DNA of 64,000 nt, taken from contig JAPZTL010000008.1 of assembly GCA_027532825.1 (NCBI GenBank), forward strand, positions 186,001 to 250,000, written 5' to 3'. Position 1 is the first letter of the stretch, and each line of letters starts with the position of its first letter. Made by a program: the position numbers and the translations under genes. Below are positions 1-6,924 of this stretch, in pieces. The notes under the pieces were generated by a model, which saw only the letters and a program-made list of their open reading frames with translations, had not been told where the DNA came from and searched no databases. This stretch comes from Silanimonas sp021297925 (lineage in GTDB: Bacteria > Pseudomonadota > Gammaproteobacteria > Xanthomonadales > Xanthomonadaceae).

Positions 1-16
1 GGGGAGGGGGAGAGGC

Positions 17-22
17 TACAAT
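17..22 (+). promoter_or_regulatory. Probable -10 box of the glyA promoter
   Basis: The hexamer TACAAT matches the sigma-70 -10 consensus at five of six positions and lies 40 bases before the glyA start codon. The -35 box would fall outside the window or in the first few bases, so only half of the promoter can be judged. Similar TANAAT boxes precede several other genes here. Confidence 0.5.
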
Positions 23-62
23 CGCGTCTTGACCCTTTCCCCTTCGCCCGAGGCCCCGCCCG

Positions 63-1331
63 ATGTTCCCGAGCAGCATGCGCATTGCCGATTACGACAC
101 CGAACTGGCCCAGGCCATGGCCGCCGAGCGGCAGCGCCAGGAAGACCATGTCGAGCTGATCGCCTCGGAGAACTACGCCAGCCCGCGCGTGATGGAAGCC
201 CAGGGCTCGGTGCTGACCAACAAGTACGCCGAAGGCTACCCGGGCAAGCGCTACTACGGCGGCTGCGAGTACGTCGACGTTGCCGAGAAGCTCGCCATCG
301 AGCGCTGCAAGGCGCTGTTCGGCGCCGACTACGCCAACGTGCAGCCGCATTCGGGCTCGCAGGCCAACCAGGGTGTTTTCATGGCCCTGCTGCAGCCCGG
401 CGATACGATTCTGGGGATGTCGCTGGCCCACGGCGGCCACCTGACCCACGGCGCCAAGGTGAATGCCTCGGGCAAGCTCTACAACGCCGTGCAGTACGGT
501 GTGAACGAGCAGGGCCTCATCGACATGGGCGAGGTCGAGCGCCTCGCCGTCGAGCACCAGCCCAAGATGATCATCGCCGGCTTCTCGGCCTACTCGCAGG
601 TGCTTGACTGGGCGCGTTTCCGTGCAATCGCCGACCAGGTCGGCGCGGTCCTCTTCGTCGACATGGCGCATATCGCCGGCCTCGTCGCCGCGGGCGTCTA
701 CCCGAACCCGCTGCCGCACGCGCACGTCGTCACCAGCACCACGCACAAGACGCTCCGCGGCCCCCGCGGCGGGATCATCCTGTCGTCCCGCTCCGGAAGC
801 GGCGACAAGGCCGAGGAACTCGAGAAGAAGCTGCAGAGCATCGTCTTCCCGGGCATCCAGGGCGGCCCGCTCATGCACGTCATCGCCGCCAAGGCCGTGG
901 CCTTCAAGGAGGCGCTGGAGCCGGAATTCAAGGCCTACCAGCAGCAGGTGGTGAAGAACGCGCAGGCCATGGCGAAGACGCTGATCGCCCGCGGCTACAA
1001 GATCGTCTCCGGCGGCACGCAGAACCACCTGATGCTGATCGACCTGATCGGTCGCGAGGTCTCGGGCAAGGACGCGGAAGCCGCGCTCGGCGCCGCGCAC
1101 ATCACCGTCAACAAGAACTCGGTGCCGAACGACCCGCGTTCGCCCTTCGTCACTTCGGGCCTGCGCATCGGCACGCCGGCCGTCACCACCCGCGGCTATA
1201 CGGAGGCCGACTGCGTCGAACTCGCGAACTGGATCGCCGACGTGCTCGACGCCCCGGCCGACGCGGCCGTGCTGGCTCGCGTGCGCGACGCGGTGACGGC
1301 GCAGTGCCGCAAGTACCCGGTGTACGGCTGA
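63..1331 (+). CDS. glyA: Serine hydroxymethyltransferase
   Basis: GlyA is a cytoplasmic PLP enzyme that interconverts serine and glycine and charges tetrahydrofolate with a one-carbon unit. The 422-residue protein has family length. It shows the N-terminal IADYD, the ELIASENY block, KYAEGYPGKRYYGG, and the PLP lysine K229 in STTHKTLRGPRGG. The chosen ATG gives an N-terminus (MFPSSMRIADYD) that aligns with the usual MxxxxMxIADYD start of proteobacterial GlyA. A -10 box sits 40 bases upstream. nrdR follows after 11 bases and is probably co-transcribed, as in many proteobacteria. Nothing is unusual in the sequence. Confidence 0.97.
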   Translation: MFPSSMRIADYDTELAQAMAAERQRQEDHVELIASENYASPRVMEAQGSVLTNKYAEGYPGKRYYGGCEYVDVAEKLAIERCKALFGADYANVQPHSGSQANQGVFMALLQPGDTILGMSLAHGGHLTHGAKVNASGKLYNAVQYGVNEQGLIDMGEVERLAVEHQPKMIIAGFSAYSQVLDWARFRAIADQVGAVLFVDMAHIAGLVAAGVYPNPLPHAHVVTSTTHKTLRGPRGGIILSSRSGSGDKAEELEKKLQSIVFPGIQGGPLMHVIAAKAVAFKEALEPEFKAYQQQVVKNAQAMAKTLIARGYKIVSGGTQNHLMLIDLIGREVSGKDAEAALGAAHITVNKNSVPNDPRSPFVTSGLRIGTPAVTTRGYTEADCVELANWIADVLDAPADAAVLARVRDAVTAQCRKYPVYG

Positions 1332-1342
1332 GCCGCTGACGG

Positions 1343-1867
1343 ATGCATTGCCCCTTCTGCCCGCACGAGGACACGCGCGTGATCGATTCGCGCGTGGCCG
1401 AGGACGGCAGCAGCATTCGTCGCCGGCGGGAGTGCCCGGCCTGCGGCGAGCGCTTTTCCACGGTCGAACAGGTCGAGTGGCGCCTGCCGGCGGTCATCAA
1501 GAGCGATGGCCGCCGCGAGCCCTTCGACGAGCGCAAGCTGCGCGTCAGCTTTGAAAAGGCCCTGCAGAAGCGCCCGGTGCCGGCCGAGCAGATCGATGCC
1601 GCGGTGTTCGCCGTGGTGAACGAGCTGCGCAAGAGTGGCGAGCGTGAACTGCCGTCGCGCCGCGTCGGCGAGTTCGTAATGGCGCAGCTGAAGCTGCTCG
1701 ACCAGGTGGCCTACGTGCGCTTCGCCTCGGTCTATCGGAGCTTCGAGGACGTGCAGGATTTCCGCGAGGAGATCGAGAAGCTGCAGCGCGACCTGCCCGC
1801 CGCGCAGACGCTCGACCTGCCGCTCGAAGACACGGTGCCGAAGCCGGCGAAGTCGAAGAAGGGATGA
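1343..1867 (+). CDS. nrdR: Transcriptional repressor NrdR
   Basis: NrdR senses ATP and dATP and represses ribonucleotide reductase genes. The 174-residue protein opens with a zinc ribbon, visible as CPFC near residue 3 and CPAC near residue 31. The ATP-cone domain follows (VIKSDGRREPFDERKLRVSFEKA and onward). The usual length is about 150 residues; the extra C-terminal 20 residues are Pro/Lys-rich and probably disordered. It lies 11 bases after glyA, and its stop overlaps the start of the next gene by 4 bases (ATGA), so translation is likely coupled. I saw no NrdR box in this window. Confidence 0.96.
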   Translation: MHCPFCPHEDTRVIDSRVAEDGSSIRRRRECPACGERFSTVEQVEWRLPAVIKSDGRREPFDERKLRVSFEKALQKRPVPAEQIDAAVFAVVNELRKSGERELPSRRVGEFVMAQLKLLDQVAYVRFASVYRSFEDVQDFREEIEKLQRDLPAAQTLDLPLEDTVPKPAKSKKG

Positions 1868-2349
1868 GCGCCGACGCGCGTTGGCGCCTCGTGCCGGCGT
1901 CGGCGGCGACCGCCCATCTCCGCACGCTTGCGCGCTGGCACCACGCCGAATGGGCGGCGCTGTACGCCGGCTGGTCGGAAGACGACGCCTTCGCCGAACT
2001 GCAGGCCCACGCCGCGCACGAGGGCGTGCTGCCGTCGACGCTGGTGGCCTTGGGCGAGGACGGGGCGCCGCTGGGGTCGGTGAGCCTGCTCGTCGAGGAT
2101 TCGCCGGAGCTCGTCGAGTTCCCAGGCCCATGGTTGGCCAGCCTGTTCGTCGTCCCCGAAGCGCGCGGCCGTGGCCTCGGCGAGGCCCTCGTACACGCGC
2201 TGGTCGCGCAGGCCGCAGCGGCCGGCCTCCCGCGGCTGCGGCTGTTCACACCGCAGCATCGCGCGTTCTACGAGCGCCTCGGCTGGGCCCTCGAAGCGCA
2301 CGCGCGCGTCGGCGGCCAGGCCGTCGATGTCCTGACCCGCGTGCCGTAG
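1864..2349 (+). CDS. GNAT-family N-acetyltransferase
   Basis: This 161-residue protein has the GNAT fold. Motif A, which binds acetyl-CoA, is seen in LFVVPEARGRGLGEALVHAL, and the motif B area follows with FYERLGW near the C-terminus. The substrate cannot be read from the sequence. The gene overlaps nrdR by 4 bases (ATGA) and ends 9 bases before ribD, so it is probably part of the glyA-nrdR-ribD transcript. A GNAT gene at this place is common in Xanthomonadaceae relatives. That is remembered synteny and was not checked by search. Confidence 0.85.
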   Translation: MSADARWRLVPASAATAHLRTLARWHHAEWAALYAGWSEDDAFAELQAHAAHEGVLPSTLVALGEDGAPLGSVSLLVEDSPELVEFPGPWLASLFVVPEARGRGLGEALVHALVAQAAAAGLPRLRLFTPQHRAFYERLGWALEAHARVGGQAVDVLTRVP

Positions 2350-2358
2350 GCTTCGCGC

Positions 2359-3450
2359 ATGCCGTTCTCCGAACTCGACCGCCGCCACATGGCCGAAGCG
2401 CTCCGCCTCGCCGAGACGGGTGCCTTCACCACCAAGCCGAACCCCATGGTGGGCTGCGTCATCGCGCAGGGCGGTGAGGTGGTGGGTCGCGGCGCGCATG
2501 TGCGCGCCGGCGAGCCGCACGCCGAGGTCTTCGCGCTCCGCGAGGCCGGTGCCCGCGCACGGGGTGCGACGGCCTACGTGACGCTCGAGCCCTGCGCGCA
2601 TTTCGGCCGCACGCCGCCCTGCGCCGATGCGCTGGTGGCGGCAGGGGTCAGTCGCGTCGTCGCTGCCTTGCGCGATCCGTTCCACGCCGTGGCTGGCCGT
2701 GGCTTCACCGCGCTGCAGGCGGCGGGGGTGATGGTCGAGCACGGCCTGCTCGCGGGGCGGGCCGAGTGGTTGAACCGCGGCTTCCTCATGCGTGCCCGGC
2801 GGGGCCGGCCCTGGGTGCGGGTGAAACTGGCGATGAGCCTCGACGGTCGTACCGCGATGGCGAATGGCGAATCGAAATGGATCACCGGCGAGGCCGCACG
2901 GGCCGATGTGCAGGCGTACCGCGCGCGCGCCTCGGCGATCCTCACCGGACTTGGCACGGTACTCGCCGACGACCCGCGGCTCACCGCCCGCGTGCCCGAG
3001 GGCGTCGAGGTGGTGCCGCCGATGCGCGTGGTGCTCGACCACCATGGCGCGCTGCCACGGGCCTGCCGGCTGCTCGACGGCGAGGCGCCGACGCTGGTCG
3101 CCCATGCCGACGACATCGTTCCCGATTACGGCCCCATCGTGGAGGGCTTCGCCGTTCCGCGCCGCGACGACCACCTTGATCTGCTCGCTATGCTCGCGCA
3201 GCTGGCCACGCGGCAGGTGAACGAAGTGCAGGTCGAAGCCGGCGCCACGCTGGCGGGGGCCTTCCTGCGCGACGGCCTGATCGATGAACTGCTGCTCTAC
3301 GTGGCACCGGTGGTGCTGGGCGAGCGCGGCCGCCCGTTGTTCGGCGGCCTGGGCATCGAACGCATGGACGAGCGCTTCGGTCTGGAACGCCTCGAGGTGC
3401 ACGCTTTCGAGGACGGCGACTTGCGGCTCACCTACCGGCCGAAGCACTGA
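2359..3450 (+). CDS. ribD: Bifunctional riboflavin deaminase/reductase RibD
   Basis: RibD carries out two successive riboflavin steps: deamination of the pyrimidine ring and NADPH-dependent reduction of the ribosyl chain. The 363-residue protein has an N-terminal zinc deaminase domain with PNPMVG, the catalytic HAE and the zinc-binding PCAHFGRTPPC. A C-terminal reductase domain begins near residue 150 (RPWVRVKLAMSLDGRTA, then WITG). Length and motif order are normal. The gene starts 9 bases after the GNAT gene and ends 2 bases before an AraC-type regulator. The next riboflavin gene, ribE, lies 1.4 kb downstream, so the pathway genes are loosely spread. Confidence 0.96.
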   Translation: MPFSELDRRHMAEALRLAETGAFTTKPNPMVGCVIAQGGEVVGRGAHVRAGEPHAEVFALREAGARARGATAYVTLEPCAHFGRTPPCADALVAAGVSRVVAALRDPFHAVAGRGFTALQAAGVMVEHGLLAGRAEWLNRGFLMRARRGRPWVRVKLAMSLDGRTAMANGESKWITGEAARADVQAYRARASAILTGLGTVLADDPRLTARVPEGVEVVPPMRVVLDHHGALPRACRLLDGEAPTLVAHADDIVPDYGPIVEGFAVPRRDDHLDLLAMLAQLATRQVNEVQVEAGATLAGAFLRDGLIDELLLYVAPVVLGERGRPLFGGLGIERMDERFGLERLEVHAFEDGDLRLTYRPKH

Positions 3451-3452
3451 CG

Positions 3453-4196
3453 ATGCCCGCGCGCCTGCACTTCTTCCGCGAGCGCGCGCTGGTGCTGACA
3501 CGAACCGCGGATTCGGGCTGGCACGCCCATCGTGCGCTGCAGGCGATGGTGGCGTTGGACGAGGATTTCCGGGTCGAGCGCGACGATGTCGGGGCAAGCA
3601 CGAGTCGTTTCGCGGCCTTCGCCCCGATGGAGCGGCATCGCATCCGCGGCGGTGACGCGCTGATCGCCTACCTCTTCTTCGACGTCGGGCCGCGCGCGTG
3701 GCAGGCCTGGCGCGAGGCCGGGGGCGAAGCCCGGGCGCCGGAGCCCGCCCTGCTGGACGCCCTGCGTGCGCTGGCGCGACCCGGCGCCAATGCGGAGGCC
3801 GATGCGGAGGCCGGTGCGGTCGAGGCACTGGCCGCGCGCTGGTGCGCCGAGTGCTGGCCCGGATTGGCGGTGCAGGCGCCCGCGGATGCGCGGCTGAAGC
3901 GTGCGCTCGACGCGCTCGAGGCCGAGCCGCTCGCGCCGTGGACGCACCGCTCGCTGGCCGAGCGTGCTCACTTGTCGCCGAGCCGGTTCCAGGTGCTGTT
4001 CCGCGAAGCGACGGGCCTGCCGGTGCGCAACTACCTGCTGTGGCGGCGCCTGCTCGAAGCCACGGCGCGGCTGCAGGCCGGGGAGGGGGTGACGGCCACG
4101 GCGCATGCCACCGGCTTCGCCGATGCGGCGCACTTGTCGCGAAGCTTCCGGCGGATCATCGGCGCCGCGCCGTCCTCGCTGTCGCCGGGGCGCTGA
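3453..4196 (+). CDS. AraC-family transcriptional regulator
   Basis: The 247-residue protein ends in an AraC-type double helix-turn-helix at about residues 150-245. It shows the first helix pair in SLAERAHLSPSRFQVLFRE and the second in VTATAHATGFADAAHLSRSF, followed by RRIIGAAPS. The N-terminal 130 residues look like a small sensing or cupin-like domain, but the ligand is not evident. The gene begins 2 bases after ribD, so it is in the same transcript and probably coupled. The target is unknown; the neighbouring DUF962 gene is a possible candidate from position only. Confidence 0.85.
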   Translation: MPARLHFFRERALVLTRTADSGWHAHRALQAMVALDEDFRVERDDVGASTSRFAAFAPMERHRIRGGDALIAYLFFDVGPRAWQAWREAGGEARAPEPALLDALRALARPGANAEADAEAGAVEALAARWCAECWPGLAVQAPADARLKRALDALEAEPLAPWTHRSLAERAHLSPSRFQVLFREATGLPVRNYLLWRRLLEATARLQAGEGVTATAHATGFADAAHLSRSFRRIIGAAPSSLSPGR

Positions 4197-4303
4197 GCCC
4201 GTCCGCGGCCTTCGATCTCGTCCCCTGCGCAAACTCAGTGCGCTGGTTCATGCCGCCAAGGCCTTGGGGCCGCAGGCTGCCAGCGTCCGACTGGAGCCTC
4301 GCC

Positions 4304-4765
4304 GTGAACACCACCGCCGCCGACCTTCCGCAGCCCCGCGAACGCCGCCGCATCGACGTGCTGGTCGGCCAGTACGCGGAATCGCACCGCCACCCGACCA
4401 ATGTCGCCGTGCATTGGGTCTGCGTGCCGATCATCGTCTGGTGCACGCTGGCGCTGATGTTCGTCGTGCACCCGTGGCTCTGCTACGCGTTCGTCGCGGC
4501 CTCGCTCGTGTACTACCTGCGCCTGTCCGTGCCGATGGCGGTGGTGATGGCGGGCTTCACGGCCGCGTCGGTGGCGTCGTTCTTCGTCCTGCCCCAGGTG
4601 GGCTGGGTCGCGCTGGCGGCCTTCGTCATCACCTGGATCGCCCAGTTCATCGGCCACAAGATCGAAGGCAAGAAGCCCAGTTTCCTCGAAGACCTGCAGT
4701 TCCTGCTGGTCGGCCCGCTGTTCCTGCTGGTGAAGGCCTTCCGCAAGGCCGGCCTGCCCTACTGA
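4304..4765 (+). CDS. DUF962/Mpo1-like membrane protein
   Basis: This 153-residue protein has the DUF962 layout of yeast Mpo1, a 2-hydroxy fatty acid dioxygenase. It has an N-terminal YAESHRHPTNVAVHWVCVPI segment with conserved His/Pro residues, about four hydrophobic segments, and a second histidine cluster in AQFIGHKIEGKKPSF. It is predicted to be an inner-membrane protein. Bacterial members are poorly characterised, so activity is inferred from family only. The GTG at 4304 is chosen because the domain starts soon after it; an in-frame ATG at 4250 would add 18 residues. There is no clear terminator between it and ribE. Confidence 0.75.
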   Translation: MNTTAADLPQPRERRRIDVLVGQYAESHRHPTNVAVHWVCVPIIVWCTLALMFVVHPWLCYAFVAASLVYYLRLSVPMAVVMAGFTAASVASFFVLPQVGWVALAAFVITWIAQFIGHKIEGKKPSFLEDLQFLLVGPLFLLVKAFRKAGLPY

Positions 4766-4844
4766 GCCGCTCGCGGCGCGGGTCACCGGCCGCCGCGCAA
4801 CGCCGCGTTGCCACCATGGCGACGCCCGGCCCGGGGGCGCTCCC

Positions 4845-4850
4845 TATAAT
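4845..4850 (+). promoter_or_regulatory. -10 box upstream of ribE
   Basis: A perfect TATAAT lies 27 bases before the ribE ATG, which would give a leader of about 20 bases. No good -35 hexamer is seen 16-18 bases upstream, so this may be an extended or activator-dependent promoter. No FMN riboswitch signature precedes ribE. Confidence 0.5.
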
Positions 4851-4877
4851 CGCGGGCTCTCCGCTCGGGACCCCGCG

Positions 4878-5480
4878 ATGTTCACCGGACTGATCCAGGC
4901 CGTCGGCCGCCTCGTCGACCGCACGCCCCTTGGCGGCGACGTGCGCCTGCGCTTCACCGTCGGCGCCATGCCCTTCGACGACGTGCAGCTGGGCGAGTCG
5001 ATCGCCTGCAACGGCGTCTGCCTGACGGTCGTCGCCTTCGGCACCGCGCACTTCGACGCCGATGTCTCGACGGAAACCCTCGCCCTGACGACGCTCGGCG
5101 CGTTGCCCTTGGGCGCGGCCGTGAACCTCGAGCGTGCCCTGCGCGTCGGCGACCGCCTCGGTGGCCACCTCGTGAGCGGGCATGTGGATGGCGTTGGTGC
5201 GGTCGAAGCGGTGCACGACGACGCCCGCGGCCAGCGCTGGCGCTTCAGCGCGCCGAAAGCCCTGCTGCGCTTCATCGCCACCAAGGGCTCGATCGCCGTC
5301 GATGGCACCTCGCTCACCGTCAACGCGGTGGATGAGGCGGGCTTCGAGGTGATGCTGGTGCCGCACACGCTGGCCCACACCGGCTTCGGCACGATGCCGG
5401 TGGGCAGCCCGGTGAATCTCGAGGTCGACACCGTGGCGCGCTATGTCGCCCGCCTCGCCGAGACGGAGAGCTGGGCCTGA
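4878..5480 (+). CDS. ribE: Riboflavin synthase, alpha subunit
   Basis: This enzyme dismutates two molecules of 6,7-dimethyl-8-ribityllumazine into riboflavin and a pyrimidine. The 200-residue protein shows the N-terminal MFTGLIQAVG and two lumazine-binding repeats of about 90 residues each. Both repeats carry the typical G(E/S)IxxxGxxLTV signature (GESIACNGVCLTVV and KGSIAVDGTSLTVN). The conserved GHLVSGHVDG is also present. A TATAAT box lies just upstream. In related genomes ribB and ribH usually follow directly; here they are displaced by about 6.5 kb of accessory genes. Some databases call this gene ribC. Confidence 0.96.
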   Translation: MFTGLIQAVGRLVDRTPLGGDVRLRFTVGAMPFDDVQLGESIACNGVCLTVVAFGTAHFDADVSTETLALTTLGALPLGAAVNLERALRVGDRLGGHLVSGHVDGVGAVEAVHDDARGQRWRFSAPKALLRFIATKGSIAVDGTSLTVNAVDEAGFEVMLVPHTLAHTGFGTMPVGSPVNLEVDTVARYVARLAETESWA

Positions 5481-5543
5481 CGGGCCTTCCCTCTGGCCGA
5501 TCGGACGCGCCGATGGTCCGTTCGGCCGCAGGGCGCTCCCCTT

Positions 5544-5574
5544 GCAATCGAATCGCAACAGTGCACCAATCGTC
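5544..5574 (+). repeat. 31-bp dispersed repeat, copy A
   Basis: This copy reads GCAATCGAATCGCAACA, then GTGCA, then CCAATCGTC. A second copy at 11875-11905 on the minus strand is identical at the first 17 and last 9 positions (28 of 31 overall). Copy A ends 121 bases before the cytochrome c-prime start codon. The element contains AATCG three times, two of them 22 bases apart. It may be a regulator site, an unusual promoter, or a terminal inverted repeat of an inserted block. Confidence 0.75.
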
Positions 5575-5695
5575 CTGCGTCTTTGGCGCCGCACGCTCGT
5601 CTCTGGGCTTCAGGCGAAGTCCGGCCCCGAGGGCCGAACGTCTCATGACCACGGTGCCGGCCCGCCGTCCGGCAGCGAAAGCAACGGAGAAGTCG

Positions 5696-6181
5696 ATGAA
5701 AGCGAATCGTTTGTTTGGCCCGTTGGTCTTGGCCGCCCTTTCCAGCACCTTCCTGGCCGTTGCTTCGGGCGCCTCGGCCCAAGCGGGCTCCACTCCGGCC
5801 GATCCAGTCGCCCAGGTCGAGGAGAGAAAGGCCAACTTCAAGACGCTTGGGCGGGCGATGAATACCCTCGATACCTTCGTCAAGGGCGAGGGCGGCACGG
5901 CCGAGGACGCCCGAGCGGCGGCGGCCACCCTTGCAGATACCGGGCGCCGCATCGGTGACTGGTGGCCTGAAGGAACGGCCGTCGGCGTGGGTGATAGCGA
6001 AGCCAAACCCGAAATCTGGACCAACAAGGCGGAGTTCCTCGCCCTCCAGAAGCGCTTTGAGGCGACACTCCCCGGTCTGGTGCAGGCCGCCGCCACGGGC
6101 GATCGGGCCCGCATCGGCGCGGCCCTCAACGCCGTGGGCCGCGAGTGCGGAGCCTGCCACGACAGTTACAAGCTGGACTGA
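5696..6181 (+). CDS. Cytochrome c-prime / c556-type periplasmic cytochrome
   Basis: The 161-residue precursor has a Sec signal peptide (MKANRLFGPLVLAALSSTFL, cleavage likely after ASA). The mature part is helical and carries a single C-terminal haem site, CGACH, a few residues before the stop. A lone CxxCH at the C-terminus is the mark of the cytochrome c-prime/c556 four-helix fold. It should act in the periplasm as an electron carrier or NO/peroxide-binding protein. The start is fixed by the signal peptide and by an upstream AACGGAGAAG ribosome site. cytochrome b561 follows after 5 bases, a common partner arrangement. The third codon positions carry more A/T than in the flanking rib genes. 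Confidence 0.9.
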   Translation: MKANRLFGPLVLAALSSTFLAVASGASAQAGSTPADPVAQVEERKANFKTLGRAMNTLDTFVKGEGGTAEDARAAAATLADTGRRIGDWWPEGTAVGVGDSEAKPEIWTNKAEFLALQKRFEATLPGLVQAAATGDRARIGAALNAVGRECGACHDSYKLD

Positions 6182-6186
6182 TCCCC

Positions 6187-6864
6187 ATGACCGCCCCGGC
6201 TGATTCCGAACGGTCCCTTCGCGTTTGGGACCTCCCGGTCCGGGTCTTCCACTGGGGGCTGGTCGTTTGTCTCGCCGGCTCCTGGTGGACGGCGGAGAAC
6301 GAGGATTGGGAGCGCCACATGCTGTTCGGTTATGGCGCGTTGGGCCTGGTGCTCTTTCGGGTCGCGTGGGGCTTCGTTGGAAGCGAGACCGCGCGGTTTC
6401 GACACTTCGTCCGCGGTCCGGCCGCCGTGCTTGAACACCTTCGTGAGCTCGCCCGCCCGGGACCGCTTCCGGCCCATCCTGGGCACAACCCCGCCGGCGC
6501 ACTGGCCGTGATCCTGCTGCTGCTCCTGGTGGGTGTGCAGACGTTGTCCGGGCTGTTTCTCTCCGGCGGCGATCTCTTCGTGGTCGAAGCCCCGCTGAGC
6601 GGCTGGGTCGGCGGGCGCATGACCCGCTGGCTGGGGGACGTGCACGAATGGGGGTTCACCGTGTTGCAGGCGGTGGTCGCCTTGCACATCGTGGCCGCGC
6701 TGGCCTATGCCGTGCTCAAGCGCCGCAACCTCATCGTGCCGATGCTGACGGGGCGCGATGCCGATCTGCAGGGACCCGCGCCTTTCATGGCGCCTTTGTC
6801 GCGCGCCATCGTTCTCGGGGCCCTCGTCGCCGCGGGCGTCTGGGCGCTGGTCCGCTTCGCCTGA
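6187..6864 (+). CDS. Cytochrome b561-family membrane protein
   Basis: The 225-residue protein starts with the bacterial b561 signature WDLPVRVFHWGLV and has four or five membrane helices. Candidate haem-ligand histidines are in VFHW, ERHMLFGYG, DVHEWG and ALHIVAAL. These proteins pass electrons between the quinone pool and periplasmic haem partners. Five bases separate it from the c-prime gene, so the two are almost surely one transcript and one redox pair. The physiological acceptor is not known. A hairpin downstream ends the unit. Confidence 0.9.
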   Translation: MTAPADSERSLRVWDLPVRVFHWGLVVCLAGSWWTAENEDWERHMLFGYGALGLVLFRVAWGFVGSETARFRHFVRGPAAVLEHLRELARPGPLPAHPGHNPAGALAVILLLLLVGVQTLSGLFLSGGDLFVVEAPLSGWVGGRMTRWLGDVHEWGFTVLQAVVALHIVAALAYAVLKRRNLIVPMLTGRDADLQGPAPFMAPLSRAIVLGALVAAGVWALVRFA

Positions 6865-6877
6865 TGCCTTCGAGCAA

Positions 6878-6907
6878 GGCCGGCGGTGTTTCGCGACACC
6901 GCTGGCC
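6878..6907. terminator. Bidirectional hairpin between cytochrome b561 and the TonB receptor
   Basis: The arms GGCCGGCGGTGT and ACACCGCTGGCC pair over 12 bases with one mismatch around a TTCGCG loop. It lies in the 60-base gap between two convergent genes. It lacks a strong T-run, so it is judged from position and stem strength. Confidence 0.6.
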
Positions 6908-6924
6908 CATCCTCATCGGGCTGT

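Noticed and set aside
4798..4812. Palindrome GCAACG-CCG-CGTTGC between the DUF962 gene and ribE
   Set aside because: A 6-base stem in very GC-rich DNA is common by chance, and it is not at a terminator distance with a T-run.
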